Source: Ostrinia nubilalis | Lineage: Eukaryota; Arthropoda; Insecta; Lepidoptera; Crambidae | Length of the DNA stretch: 64,000 bases | Direction of reading: 5' to 3' | Assembly (NCBI RefSeq): GCF_963855985.1 | Contig: NC_087119.1 | Span: forward strand, 8,348,001 to 8,412,000 | In this document: in pieces, positions 1 through 13,600 of the stretch | Layout: every line of letters begins with the position of its first letter | Numbering within the stretch: the first letter of the stretch is position 1 | The notes under the pieces: model-generated | Told to the model about the DNA's origin: nothing | What the model saw: only the letters and a program-made list of their open reading frames with translations | Database searches by the model: none | Position numbers and translations under genes: made by a program

Positions 1-3000
1 TGGAATTTTGTAATCGTTCATTATAGATAGCAAGGTTTTTATATAAATTCTTCACAAATCTATTCTGCAGTTAAAACTTTTATGATGAATCGGCTCTTAG
101 AATCAATAAAATATTATAAAGTAAGCGGACAGTTAAGATAATGATGACTGATCCTGGAATTTTTTATACTTAGGTATTAAATATTATTAAAATTATTAAG
201 TTACCTCCACATTTTTCATTTGTTAGCCGTGTGAATACCCCTAGGTTATGTTTTTTAATAAACATTGTAATAAACTATTTTGTTTTTATTTTATTGAATC
301 ACTCCTCACTTCTCTTTTCCATATTATACCAAAATGCATACAAATGAACTGTTTTATGAGTGAGGCGCTACAACCCGGTGAGTTAACTGCGCACCTTGCT
401 GGAATGCCTCTCCTTGCACTCACCCGCGCACCTCCCCGCGTTGGCCCGCCAGACCTACGTCATTTTATAAAAGCTGATAGTTTGTCAGCGTATGCTCCCA
501 CTATAGGATATAATGTTAGTGAATTATGAAGTTTGGGTCATTGCGGCTTTGCAACCTACCCTAAAAAAGGCAAGGATTTGTAACTGTCTGCCTGTTGGGG
601 AAAATACTTCTAGTAATTATAGTCCAAATATTATACATAAAAACAGATTCAGAGATATGACGGTTTAATCATTTGGATGGCAACGGTATGGATGTAGACA
701 GATGAAACCATAATGGAAGAAATACATAGTCTAAAGTAATAATCTGCCCAGGCAAGTCGCGAACACTAACCAGTAAAATAGTGTTTTATTATTTTGGGAG
801 GATAAATTTAATAACGCTCGAAACGCCTTCAAAGATTTAATATAAATAATTACAATGTAATTGATTTGTACATATTCATTGACAATAATAAATAGAAAGT
901 AAATATTTAATACAAATATAATGTCATTTTAGTTTTAATTACACATACAGCTACTTGTTTGCGATACATTGTATTTAAAACATTGGAAATAAGAACATAT
1001 TTCACGTCAAATCGATTACTGATTATAAAGTACATAAATTTCATCTATTTTTTAATCATTGAAGATCGTACATCAAGGGTGGTATAATAACAACTACCTA
1101 TTTAAAATATAGTCCCTTAATGACAGTATTTTACTTAAAAATAAAACACTTTATTAAGAAACATATTTTAACGACCACATCAATTTTATAGAATGTATAC
1201 AGCACATATTAACATATAGACATTACTATTGATACTTTACATAATTACATACAAATACATAACATTATTATGTTCACGGGAGTCGTGATACTATTTATGC
1301 ATATTATGATGGTGTGCTCTAAATAAATTAAAAATGTTTAACAGTCAGTAGTATAATTGACATACATCTACCTACATAGGTAAAAATAATAAAATTGTTA
1401 TCGGTATACTTAATAAAAACGTATTATTTTCCTTAAAGTACTGGAAAACCAAATGGGTAATGGGAATACCAAAATCGATATAATTAGCACCAGAAATAAT
1501 AACAACTCAAAATTATGAGTAGTAAGACAACTTTATTAATTGTATGACGACTCCCACATTACGACAATAATTTTGTGCCCAAAATAAACACACTGTAATT
1601 GTTGCACGACCTATTTGTCGTAAAATAATAATAAAAAATAACAAGACATTAATTAACAAGCAGTATAAGTTCTAGAAATACGTAAGAATGTAAAATGAGA
1701 TTTTAAATGTAAGACTTCTTGGAAAAGCATTATCGTCCAACTCCGTAGAAAGAAAATTAATAGTGAATACCTCCTTCTCTAATGCAGTGGTGATCTATCG
1801 CAGAACGGACGCTTGCAAGTATCGTAGAAGCCTAATGGTCTAGTGCATATGTCTATCTCATTCAATCGTTAGTGCTTACATGGAATCAATGATAGTTACG
1901 GAACGATTTTTTATCAGATTGACTAAAGCAACCAGCTGGATGTGGATTATACAAAAGTATATACAACAAGCTATCCTAGTTGGATCTACGCCACTATTCC
2001 GTATATCATTCGCATCAATTAGGCGTGCACAAACTGTACTAGAGCTTGACCGCGACAATCTAGGTTTATGATGAAAGAAATAGTCGAATTTGGACATGTG
2101 GTAGCCCGGTCAATAAGCCGGTCGGAAGGTGATAATTTTGGTCGTTTCCTCACACGTCTCACAATGAAGGCATGGTCAGCTGACAGCGGTCAAGCTCTAC
2201 AACCCCATCGTTGTGTGCTCGTGAGGGGTACCTCCACTTTACCAAATACCAAAACCTAGTAAACATCAAATTATAATATCGTTTCCAAAACAATTCAAAC
2301 GTCAGATATCCTAACTATGACCTGTCTTATTCCCTATCTACCTTATCAAATGCTATTTCTTTCAAAAGAGCACTTCTAGTTGCCTAATCCTTTCTTGGAT
2401 CTCCGGTCCGTCATCTCATGGTAATTAATCCCTGGTTGTTGTTCTGCTATCCCATCAATATACTTCATTCGAGCGATACAAAACCCTTTAATTATATTAG
2501 ATGGATTTCAAGGAAAATAGCCAATTAATATTTTAAACATATTTTATTAACTATCCTTCAATTATATAGAAGTTTGTCATGCACATAAAATGGCTTGCAA
2601 TCTAGATCCTCCATCAGCAAATATATAACATCTGGCAGCAGATTTTGTTGATGGTGGTGTATTGTCACTAACCAGTTGCACAAAATTATTTCCCGTTACC
2701 TCGCTAAACAAATTTATACCCAAAAAAAAATACAGTCTTATTCTATAATTTTATCAAAAGTATTTATCGACTTGTTTTGATTATTTCATGAACTGATTAG
2801 CGACAATCTCGTAGTATGCCACAACTAGTGTGTATACAGTATTGGACGCAAGCGTGGCTATAGGAGTTCTAGGTTAAAAACTAACAACAGTAGGTAGTAA
2901 CAGTTTACAAGTAATCACATTTTTCTGTGGAACTACTGATATGAAAATAGACGGATGATGAGCAAACACAAAGACATAGCTTATTGTGTTTAAAGTATAT

Positions 3001-4441
3001 AATAATAATATAATTGAAAACAGGAGATCGACCACAGGATAATGGATAACTACTATTACGAATTATTACTAACAACTACTGAAACGATTAATTGTCTACA
3101 AGGAACTAGCATTCGTAATCCAATTTATATGATCAAGAGTAGTCCCACAGATCATAAACATCTGACATTTCCAATATTATGATTTACTGTGTGATTTTAT
3201 AATACTTTTGTATAAATAAAGATATAAAAATATACATATAAATTGTCAATAAATATTATTCAACACAGATTCAACTTTAAAGTAACAGCTATTAAATAAA
3301 TTATTACATGATTCCAAGGTCATGACATGTTTCCTTTTGAAATGAGCAGAACTGTTTTATTTTTGTCACATTTTAAAATTTTATTATGATAAATTAGAGC
3401 ATTTTCATAATCTCTCTTAAATAGCAAGCTCTTATCATTCTTGCCGCAGCCGTGCCGAGATTCTCTAGGATAACAAATCAAGTTACTTAACATCACTTGC
3501 ACTGTACCGCGCGTGTCATCTTTATCCGAAATACTTTTGTCCAAATCTGAAATATTATAACGTCCAAAACATTTCCCTCAGACTAGCTAAACAAAAATAC
3601 TTTAAGTTTGTACCCTATTAAAAAGTTCAATAAAAACTTAGCTTATAAAATTATCAAAAAACAATCTTAACAGAATTCAAAACGGAACTTCGAAATAGAT
3701 GTAAGTTATTCAACGAAACACTACTCGTTAAGTAGTACAAACGTACGAGCCAGACTTTTATGTAAATAGCACAATGAACACAGATATTCTGGACTATTAT
3801 AAATTTCTACATACAGGGTGACTGTTTGAGATGGCCGAATTGTTAGCTACAGAGAAAAGTATTCAGAGACGAGCTCATATCAAACTTTTCTCTACATAAC
3901 ATAGCTATTGGTGTCCATCTCAGAAAATCGACCTGTAGACTCACGAACGTAGAATAGCTCGAAAATGAAACAGCACCGTGTAAACACCGAAAAAGTTTAC
4001 TGCCTAACAAAATACTGCATCAAAATATTAGACATACTCCAACATAATACGTATAGTATATTAGAAAATCCTTAAACTATTGCTTACATACGAAAAAGGA
4101 AATATTTATGACAAAACAGTGATGACAACAGCATGTTTTGTATGAACTGTAAATAAGTTGTTTTTCATCATAAAGTATCTTATGTAGGTATGACGTCATA
4201 TATCAATAAAAAGTTAACTTCATTGTAAATCAATGAAATGTTTAAAACACACTACATAATAATAGTTTCATTCGAATGGCGATATCGGTTCAATCACGAA
4301 TGATGAAAAAAAAGATCGCATTCGAATTTCAAAAGAGAAGAGTCAAAAGACGTCCAATAGATGCAGCATACGTTTGGCAGTATTATGCTGGAGGCATAGC
4401 GTGTTACCGGTGTGAAGCGTGGGGGGGGGGGCTATGTGGCC
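1..4441. other. AT-rich flank, no supported gene
   Basis: The part next to 4441 is the likely 3' UTR of the minus-strand CAAX gene, with minus-strand AATAAA hexamers near 3355 and 3374. The rest shows only short chance frames. A GC-rich patch at 355-460 followed by TATAAAAG at about 466 could be a plus-strand promoter, but no coding exon follows it. Confidence 0.4.
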
Positions 4442-4654
4442 TTACTGGACGACGCAGCACTTGCACTTGGGCTTCTTCTTGATAGTGACGTGTTCCGGCT
4501 GCTGCGGCTCCTGCGGCGGCGAGCGCTGGACCTCGACCTGCCCGGCGCGTGCCTCGGGCACTGCTGCGCCGTTCTTCGTGCCGTTCATCGCCTTCGGCGT
4601 ACTCTGCTGCACTGGACTCGCCACTTTCGTCTGCGGCGACGGCGGAGAATTGGC
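4442..4654 (-). CDS. terminal exon of the CAAX gene, KKKPKCKCCVVQ tail
   Basis: Minus-strand frame reading ANSPPSPQTKVASPVQQ..., then a Pro/Gln/Glu-rich stretch (VEVQRSPPQEPQQPEH), and ending VTIKKKPKCKCCVVQ and stop. CVVQ fits the CAAX rule with Gln last, which favours farnesylation. The adjacent cysteines are possible palmitoylation sites and the lysines would help membrane binding. The exon must start in phase 0. Two acceptors fit, CCAAAG|GCC (used here, 4654) and CCGCAG|ACG (4630), and they differ by eight residues. Overlapping long frames on both strands are shadows of this GC-rich exon. Confidence 0.75.
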   Translation of the reverse strand, partial: ANSPPSPQTKVASPVQQSTPKAMNGTKNGAAVPEARAGQVEVQRSPPQEPQQPEHVTIKKKPKCKCCVVQ

Positions 4655-7600
4655 CTTTGGACAAATCACCCAGTTGTAGTTCAATATTCGTTAACTTTCT
4701 AATGTTATCGGGCACTAAGGCCCAGAACACACGGTGAAACGCAATTGCAACGAAACTGTAACTTCTAGTTACTTTTGAGTTGCATCTAAACCGGTTTCAA
4801 ACTGGTCGCGTCATGTGTGGTCTCGACGGAATCTATGGCAGAAACTTAGATGCAACTCAAAAGTAACTAGAAGTTGCAGTTTCGTTGCAGTTGCGTTTCA
4901 CCGTCTGTTCTGGGCCTAACTGTAATTAGGTCAGCAAAGCACTTTTTCTAGCGTAACATAGATGCGGGTATGAACTTTGGTATTTACTTCAAATGATGGG
5001 CGGGTCTCAAATGGCTCATCACATGACTGCCGACCTCTGTAGCTAATCCAATCCCGAAGATAGCTGTTTCCCATTAGAATCAGTACTTACAGACATATTT
5101 ATTGGTTGCCTTGACCAACGACACTAATGTTTATCAGCAGGTACAGACTACGGCACATCTAGCGAAGTATTATGGCGTCTTATGTATAAATATGTAAGTA
5201 TGGATTCACGTGCATGTCAGGTGATGTCAAAGTTTTATACTAGCGTATTATACTCGGCCCAAAAACTCGTGGCAAGCGGGGCCATAAGTAATTTTCGAAA
5301 CAGAGATACACACTCGCTAATATTTTATTATTATTGCTTATTATAAACAACGTAATGTCTGCCTCTGTGTGACGTAACCCGTAACCAGTGTGAGTGCGAA
5401 AGAAAACGTGATATTATATCTACACTGTTTTATTGTTACACTGCTTGCCACGAGTTTTTGCGCCGAGTATAATACTGCATCTAATTACGCAGATATTATT
5501 ATCGTAGTAAATCTCTTCTATATCCTGAAATAGAAGCTGCTGCAGTGTCTGATAGTAATTGTATCAAAGGTGACTGCTGCTGTGAAACTGCTTCAATAGA
5601 TAATGAAGCAACTTACATTTTATGATTCTTTTGACAGGCTGCTGCGACTCCTGGTGGTGTCCTTAACAGCGTCAGTGGATATCATGGCCTTTCTCCATCT
5701 CCATCTTCTCTCAGAAACGGAGCTGCAATGTCTGGTGGTACTACTTGTATCAAAGGAGGCTGCTGGCGGTCTAGGATCTGCTTCAATTGATGATTTAAGT
5801 AGTAACTTACATTTTATAATATGATTCTTTTAACAGGCTGCTGCGACTCATGCTGCACTTACGGTGATATGCATAGTAAATCTCCTCCAAATCCACTCAG
5901 AGAAGGAGCTGCAGAGTTTGATGGCAATTGCATCAATGGTGGCTGGTTGCTAGCTTCAATTGATGATATAGCAGCGTGGTTATACTCTACAACTGGTATC
6001 ACTTGATGCTACAACGTTGGTACTTACGGTGACGTTGTTGTCATGAGTATTCGCACAGAGAAGGAGCTGCAGAGTTTGATGGCAATTGCATCAATGGTTG
6101 GTTGCTAGCTTCAATTGATGATATTTCAGCGTGGTTCTTACTCTACAGCTGGTCTCACTTGATGCTACAACGTTGGTACTTACGGTGACGTTGTTGTCAT
6201 GAGTCTTCGCACAGAGAAGGAGCTGCAGAGTTTGATGGCAATTGCATCAATAGTGGCTGGTTGCTAGCTTCAATTGATGATATTTCAGCGTGGTTCTTAC
6301 TCTACAGCTGGTCTCACTTGATGCTACAACGTTGGTACTTACGGTGACGTTGTTGTCATGAGTCTTCTCACAGAGGAGCTGCAGGGTTTGATGGCAATTG
6401 CATCAAAGGTGGCTGGTTGCTAGCTTCAATTGATGATATAGCAGCGTGGTTATACTCTACAACTGGTATCACTTGATGCTACAACGTTGGTACTTACGGT
6501 GACGTTGTTGTCATGAGTCTTCTCACAGAGAAGGAGCTGCAGAGTTTGATGGCAATTGCATCAATGGTGGCTGGTTGCTAGCTTCAATTGATGATATTTC
6601 AGCGTGGTTCTTACTCTACAACTGGTATCACTTGATGCTACAACGTTGGTACTTACGGTGACGTTGTTGTCATGAGTCTTCGCACAGAGAAGGAACTGCA
6701 GTGTAAGATGGCAATTGCATCAATAGTTGCTGGTTGCTAGCTTCAATTGATGATATTTCAGCGTGGTTCTTACTCTACAGCTGGTATTACTTGATGCTAC
6801 AACGTTGGTACTTACGGTGACGTTGTTGTCATGAGTCTTCGCACAGGGAAGGAGCTGCAGAGTTTGATGGCATTTGCATCAATGGTGGCTGGTTGCTAGC
6901 TTCAATTGATGATATTTCAGCGTGGTTATACTCTACAACTGTTATCACTTGATGCTACAACGTTGGTACTTACGGTGACGTTGTTGTCATGAGTCTTCTC
7001 ACAGAGAAGGAGCTGCAGAGTTTGATGGTAATTGCATCAATGGTGCCTGGTTGCTAGCTTCAATTGATGATATTTCAGCGTGGTTCTTACTCTACAGCTG
7101 GTATCACTTGATGCTACAACGTTGGTACTTACGGTGACGTTGTTGTCATGAGTATTCGCACAGAGAAGGAGCTGCAGAGTTTGATGGCAATTGCATCAAT
7201 GGTTGGTTGCTAGCTTCAATTGATGATATTTCAGCGTGGTTCTTACTCTACAGCTGGTCTCACTTGATGCTACAACGTTGGTACTTACGGTGACGTTGTT
7301 GTCATGAGTCTTCTCACAGAGGAGCTGCAGGGTTTGATGGCAATTGCATCAAAGGTGGCTGGTTGCTAGCTTCAATTGATGATATAGCAGCGTGGTTATA
7401 CTCTACAACTGGTATCACTTGATGCTACAACGTCGGTACTTACGGTGACGTTGTTGTCATGAGTCTTCTCACAGAGAAGGAGCTGCCGTGTTTGATAGCA
7501 ATTGCATCAACGGTGGCTGGTTGGTAGCTTCAATTGATGATATAGCAGCGTGGTTATATCATCAATGAGGGATTTGGCGAATGAAAAATCCGCCAGATGG

Positions 7601-10600
7601 CAATACGTAGACGCGAGGTCCAAATGCTGCATGATTGGTTATTTTTGACATGACATTGACAGATATGTCAAAATCCACCAATCACGCAGCAGTCAGACCC
7701 CACATCCACGTCCCGCCATCTAGCGGATCTTTCATTCGCGAAAACCCTCATCTTGCATCGTGCGGTCCTCACAGCTTATGACCGCAGTCTGTGGAGGAAC
7801 ACTATCTGTGGTCGCGATCCTCATCAGTGAGGGACCGAGGAAGAAGAAGCGTGGTTATACTTTACAACTGGTAACACTTGATGCTCCAACGTTGGTACTT
7901 ACGGTGACGTTGTTGTCATGAGTCTTCTCCTCCATCTCCTCGCAGACGGGTAGCTGCGGCGCAGCTGTGGGCGTGGGCGTGATGGGCTTCCCGCCCTTGA
8001 TCAGAGACACAATTTCGTCGGCTTCGCGGCTGAGATCGCCGTCTGGGCGGAACGGATTGTCCCATCCGCTCTCCGTACTGGAAAATACATCAATCGCTCA
8101 CTAATCTATATTTATAAAAGCAAAAGGTCACTGATTGACTGACTGACTCACTCACTCATCACGAAATCTCAGAAACTACAAGTGCTAGGAGTATCAAATT
8201 TTACCTTTTAGAACGTAGGTTCACTCATTAACCTCACTAAAAACGGATTTTACAAAACTCCACCCCTAAATGGGATTCACACGTACGAAGTCGCGGGCCG
8301 GGCGGCCGCTAGTAGCTCAATATTTGTAGCTTAATGAGATGGAAAATTTATTTCTAGTAGCAGCTAATATGGTTTTCTGAAGTGGCGGTAGAACAGGCTG
8401 TATTTGAAGCGCGTTTTTCTCATAAAGGAATTTGCTTTTGAAAGTCTAAACACCTCTTGATGCGTTTTTACGTATTTTTTAATTTAAATGTGATAGATAA
8501 CTAACAACACGTATTAGTATTGAAATAACTAAAGGCGTTAACAAGTGGGGGTCAGGTAGGTTTGAAATAATATCTTCCGGCTCGTGTTATATTGTGATTC
8601 TTATTGAAAAGTAGATTATGCTTTCCAATGCAAAATTATTTCTCGCGTTTTCCTGCTCACTTACACAGAAGTGCTAGCTGATGGTAACCAGGCTTGACCT
8701 TCATGAATTTGAATACGAGAAACCACTTGAAATGCATGTATTCCTATCTGTGGACGTCAGTCACTTATCGTATTCAGATGTTGGCTACTTACTTTATATT
8801 GTGTAGGTATCTAAATCTGATAAATGATACGGATTTTACGCCGAACCTCGAAATAGTTCCTAATCAACGTGCAGCGCACCCACAACGCTTTTCATACATT
8901 GAAATTTAAATGGGAAGAGATGACATTGTATGCCCACAACAATCTACGTATGACCTAAACAAGGTTCCACGAACATTGTAGATCTGTGTAGGTACGTTTG
9001 GCGGGTTTTATAGCCGATCATAAACCGTAGCCAAGGCAATATCGTCGCTGAAGGTGTTTTAATGATATTTAGTCGACCTAGTCACATTACTTCAAACAAT
9101 AGAATAAATAGCATTGTATTTAGTTATGTTTATTAAATAAAACAAAGATAAATAAGATCCCCTAAACAGCTAGATATAAGCTGTTTTTCATTTGTAGATA
9201 ATTAAATTGCGTTGCGATGTTAGGTACTCTTACTATTTTGAAACTTTCTTCTCGTAAAAAATATAGAAGTATAGACCTCACTGATACATCAAAAACTTAA
9301 GACGTCCAATGTAAAAATAATTCTTAATCTTTGAGGTCAATGGTCATTGCACTGAAAACTATCTGATAAATCGCTAACTTCTATTATGTATTATCTTTCT
9401 TTGTGAAACAGAAGAATTATGTTATAATTATATTGACCATGAATACCGTAATATAGACAGATGACGGAATCATCACAATCGGCATCAACATCTGTAAAAT
9501 GTGTTTTCGGAAAAATACCGAGCGCCTGCAAATAAACAACGCCGTCTATAAAGTGACGAATATTGCAACTTGCCGATGACATAACGATCTACTAACCACG
9601 AGATAATCACAGAAAGACTTCAATATTAGCGACTAGGCGTATTGATACTAAAAAGTGTTATGTTCTCAAACATGTGCCTATTAGAGCTGTAATAAAACTG
9701 CTGAGTAGACGCAGCTCGATTTAGATGTTATCAAGTCCATATTTTTTTGTTGCAAAGCGTTATCGGCCAATGAGTGACTTATCTAGATTGCATGCAACAC
9801 ACAGTGATTTAGCAAACAGATAAAAAGATGCATGTATTTATTTTATTTATTACGTAATACTGTGGTAATACGTACAGTAGTCGGACGGGAGAAAACTGGG
9901 ATGCAATTTGTGAGAGTGCAGTGAAGCGCATCATGCGAGACTGCAGAATTTATTACCGTTAGATCAAAGCTCTTGGGATCAACGTCACCGAGTGTCGAAC
10001 TTTCCACTTTTGCAGCACGTGGAATGAATGACGAAAACTACTCTCAATTAACACATGCATGAGTGCGGACGTTTAGAACGGTGCCGCATCACGCATAGCA
10101 CTAACCACCAGAGTTTGCACGATACAACATAATATATCACGCAATCATTGCAAGTTCAATGCTAGAACCGACACGAAATGATTTTAATTTCTTATGACCG
10201 GATGAATCTATTTTTATAGAGTCCCGCTATTTAAACTATGCATATAAAAGTTTGAAGGTCTCCATAAAAATATAGAGGAAAATAAATTGCTGGAAGCAGG
10301 TCATATTGCGCCATAGTTGCTACCATTTCAAGCATGATCTTCCAACTCTACATCATATTGAGCATAGCTTCAGAGCTTGTGAACCATCTGTTTGGAGAAA
10401 ATATGGGATTACATTGCAGGAGCATGGTCTTGATAACAATCTCTCTTGAGCCGAGAGGTGCAGCAGATGCGATCTATGGTGTAGAATACTTGTCAAGAAG
10501 AACAAGAAGATTCACGTGTCTTGAAGGCTGAGTTGTATGATTTTTGGAATACAGAAGCTGACAGGGAATTTCACTTCTTAATGCCATCAGATGTAAATGT

Positions 10601-13600
10601 TTCATTCGGGTTCAATCTCTAGACGTGAGCTATCTTGAACCTCTTTACTCATTGTTTAATTCACAGCCTTGATGGTTCCTTTGTGAATAACCACAGGAAT
10701 CTGACATGGCTGAATCAGATCGATGAGGACAACGTTCACTTAGAATTTAATCATATTTCCTACCAGACAAGATTGCTCCATGACTGCAATGTCCTCTAAA
10801 GTTAGTATATGACTGAGTTCTTACCTGATCTGTCTGTTGTACATAGCGTGGTCGGTCATGTCTACGTTGGCAGCTGCTGACAGCAAGGCCGCGTATAACA
10901 CGTGCGAATCCTGCTGATTCGGCGGCGGGGACACGCACTGCGGTCGCGCCCCTTGGTAGAACGACACGCGGACCTTCGACCTCTCCGAACTGCAAATCAA
11001 CACCACACTCTCAAAATACAGCACTATTCTACAAACACGTCTACAACACAGCAGTGATACTAGTAATCGTAACTCAGTCGCAACCGCAATGTCACAGTCG
11101 CCAAGCAAAACTGAACATCAACATAATAAAAAATAAAACAAATCCACAAGCAAAAAAATAAACAGAATAGGTATACGTAAGCGAAAACTGGTTTTATTGC
11201 AAAAATTGTATCGGAGATAATATGCAATAAGACCAGTAATTATTCGGCAACACCTTGCCAAAAACCTGACTGTGGTTTACTTTTATGTCGGAGACGTTTA
11301 ACTCTTTTTGGTATCGCGGGCCGCGGCACAAGCATAGTTCACAAATTGTGGACATTATTCTAACGGCGAGCAAATAATGACTTTACCATTAAGCGGTTGT
11401 AGAGACCAGCATTACAACTGACAATACGTTACTAAACTATGAATGGTAGACTATACCTATACACGCCCTATTTACTCGACCAGAAAAAATATGTTTTTAA
11501 GTAGATTTGAGTAGGTAATTTGCCGTCGATACTGTGTAACTGTTAACATAATCATTTGAATTGGTGAGTAGGTAGGTATGTTTAGTAGCTGCTGTAAGAA
11601 ATTCACTTTCAATTCAGCGTCTGTATCAACTGTAATGTGTATTACTCTTATGTAATAATTTCGCTTTTGCACACATAAGCAGACAATGTTAGTGTAAATG
11701 AGTTGGGTAGGTACGTATGGTCAACGTCGAAGCCACGGCAGAGGAGCATGCATTAATTCTGAAGGTGATTCAAAGGCTCCTCTTTATTAGTAGATGACTA
11801 TATTCAACACCCACGCGCTGTTTAGCTCCGATCTTAAATAACTTGTTAGCATATGCAATTACTGTTGATTTCATTTGTTCAAACGGAAAATTTGTAAGTG
11901 CAAGTTTCCACTTGAACTCTTCGATTGTTTTTAAAAGGAATATTGTTCATGACACATTTTGTAATTGGGACATTAGCATGTAATTTTGTAATGTTTTGAG
12001 TGTATGATCTTGAAACCGCATCAACTCCTACGCACGTCTGGTATTCTTCGCCAATCGTCAAGTACAATAAAATAAAAATCTGACGTAAGCGCCACATTTA
12101 CTCCTTTAGCGGTAGATGATTCATAATCAGGCAAAAATAGAGAAATATCGCGCAGTGCAGCTTAATGACAAGCCTCAAGGTCACGAGCACGTCCTAACAG
12201 ACACACTGAGCAAATAAAGTGGATATAACAACATGACAGAGAATTTGATAAACCAACAGCGCTTTTATTGGAGACTAGAATAAAAATGTTGGTTAGAAGG
12301 CGAATAGATCTCTTGGGCGATTCAAAGATTAGCTTGTCTGCCTGAGGCTTCACGCGCGTGCGGTTCCATCTGTCACAGTGTCTATCACGCATCTTGTATC
12401 ATAAATGCGGTAACTATTCGGAAACTCGATTTATTACCAGAGCAGAAACATAAATTTTAATATTATTTAAATTGGTGGATGATATCATCATACAAACTTC
12501 CTTTTCCTGTTTCTATCTACTTATTTTTTTAAAAGGCTTGCTTATGTTTTCAAAGTTCAAATCTATCCAAACAAATCAATATTGATTCAGCTATTTCAGA
12601 AAATGTTAAAGAGATGATTTTGCATTTAAATGGATTTTGGTAAAGATAAAACACACAACAAGACTAGGACTTCTACCATAGTTTCATCAATTTTATCTAA
12701 TTTGCATGTTTAACTTAAAAATAAAAAATAAGAATTTAATAATTTCATCATTGTTGTCATTATCAGAATGCTTTTGATTCTTAAAAACCTCCGATGCTGA
12801 CTTCCAAGAACAGCTTAAAATTGGTGTATATTTAAATTTTAACAGCTGTTTAGTTGCATAGCTTTTTATTTAATAAGCTACTTAATAGAATTATTCTTAT
12901 AATATTAAACAAATATCATATTTTTTTATTAAGTTATAGCCTATCACAAGGGGTATTTTTAAGAAATTCTATCATGTATCATATCGGCCACCTCAGATTT
13001 GGTCTGATTACTTATTTCATGACGTCTTTGAGCTTCCACAAGCACATAAAGGAAATTAACACCTAATTCTTCAATTGTTAGTACCTATTTCAGATTTGTA
13101 TTTTTTCTTTTGTGTATAACACTGTGACAAGATGAATTACATAGATTATTTGAGTTATCTGCTCAAATCAGTTTGCAAAACACATTTGAAAATGTGTGCC
13201 TGAATTAATGGAATTTACATACATTTTATATATCCATCGTGTTGAATCTAGGTTATTGAGGCATGCATATGATGCAATCACTGTGTTATGTAATTCTGGA
13301 GTGTACATGGTGTGTCCATATGAGACAGAGGACGAAATTAAACCACTGTAGATTACCTAATCCTTAATAATTCTTGTTGTAATAATTATATTTCTGATAA
13401 ATCAATTATATTCGCTTGAGTGTAGAATGAAAAATAGAAATTAAAAGTGCTTCACATAACAACGCTTAGATGAGGATGTAAGCAATAATCAATATTATGA
13501 ATTCAAGTTACACTATTATGATATAACATTTAAACCAAATTAATAACAAAAGAACATCTCTTCTGTACCTCTAGTTAATTATTAAAACAACAAAGTAAAA

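Noticed and set aside
355..530. Plus-strand promoter with TATAAAAG and a 93-codon frame at 248-529
   Set aside because: The frame starts upstream of the TATA box and has no splice partner; only a weak promoter possibility remains.
4404..4730. Several long overlapping frames on both strands
   Set aside because: They are shadows of the GC-rich CAAX exon. Only the frame ending KCKCCVVQ joins in phase to the upstream exon.
5500..7558. CRISPR-like regular spacing
   Set aside because: The units are direct tandem copies without unique spacers, in a eukaryotic intron.
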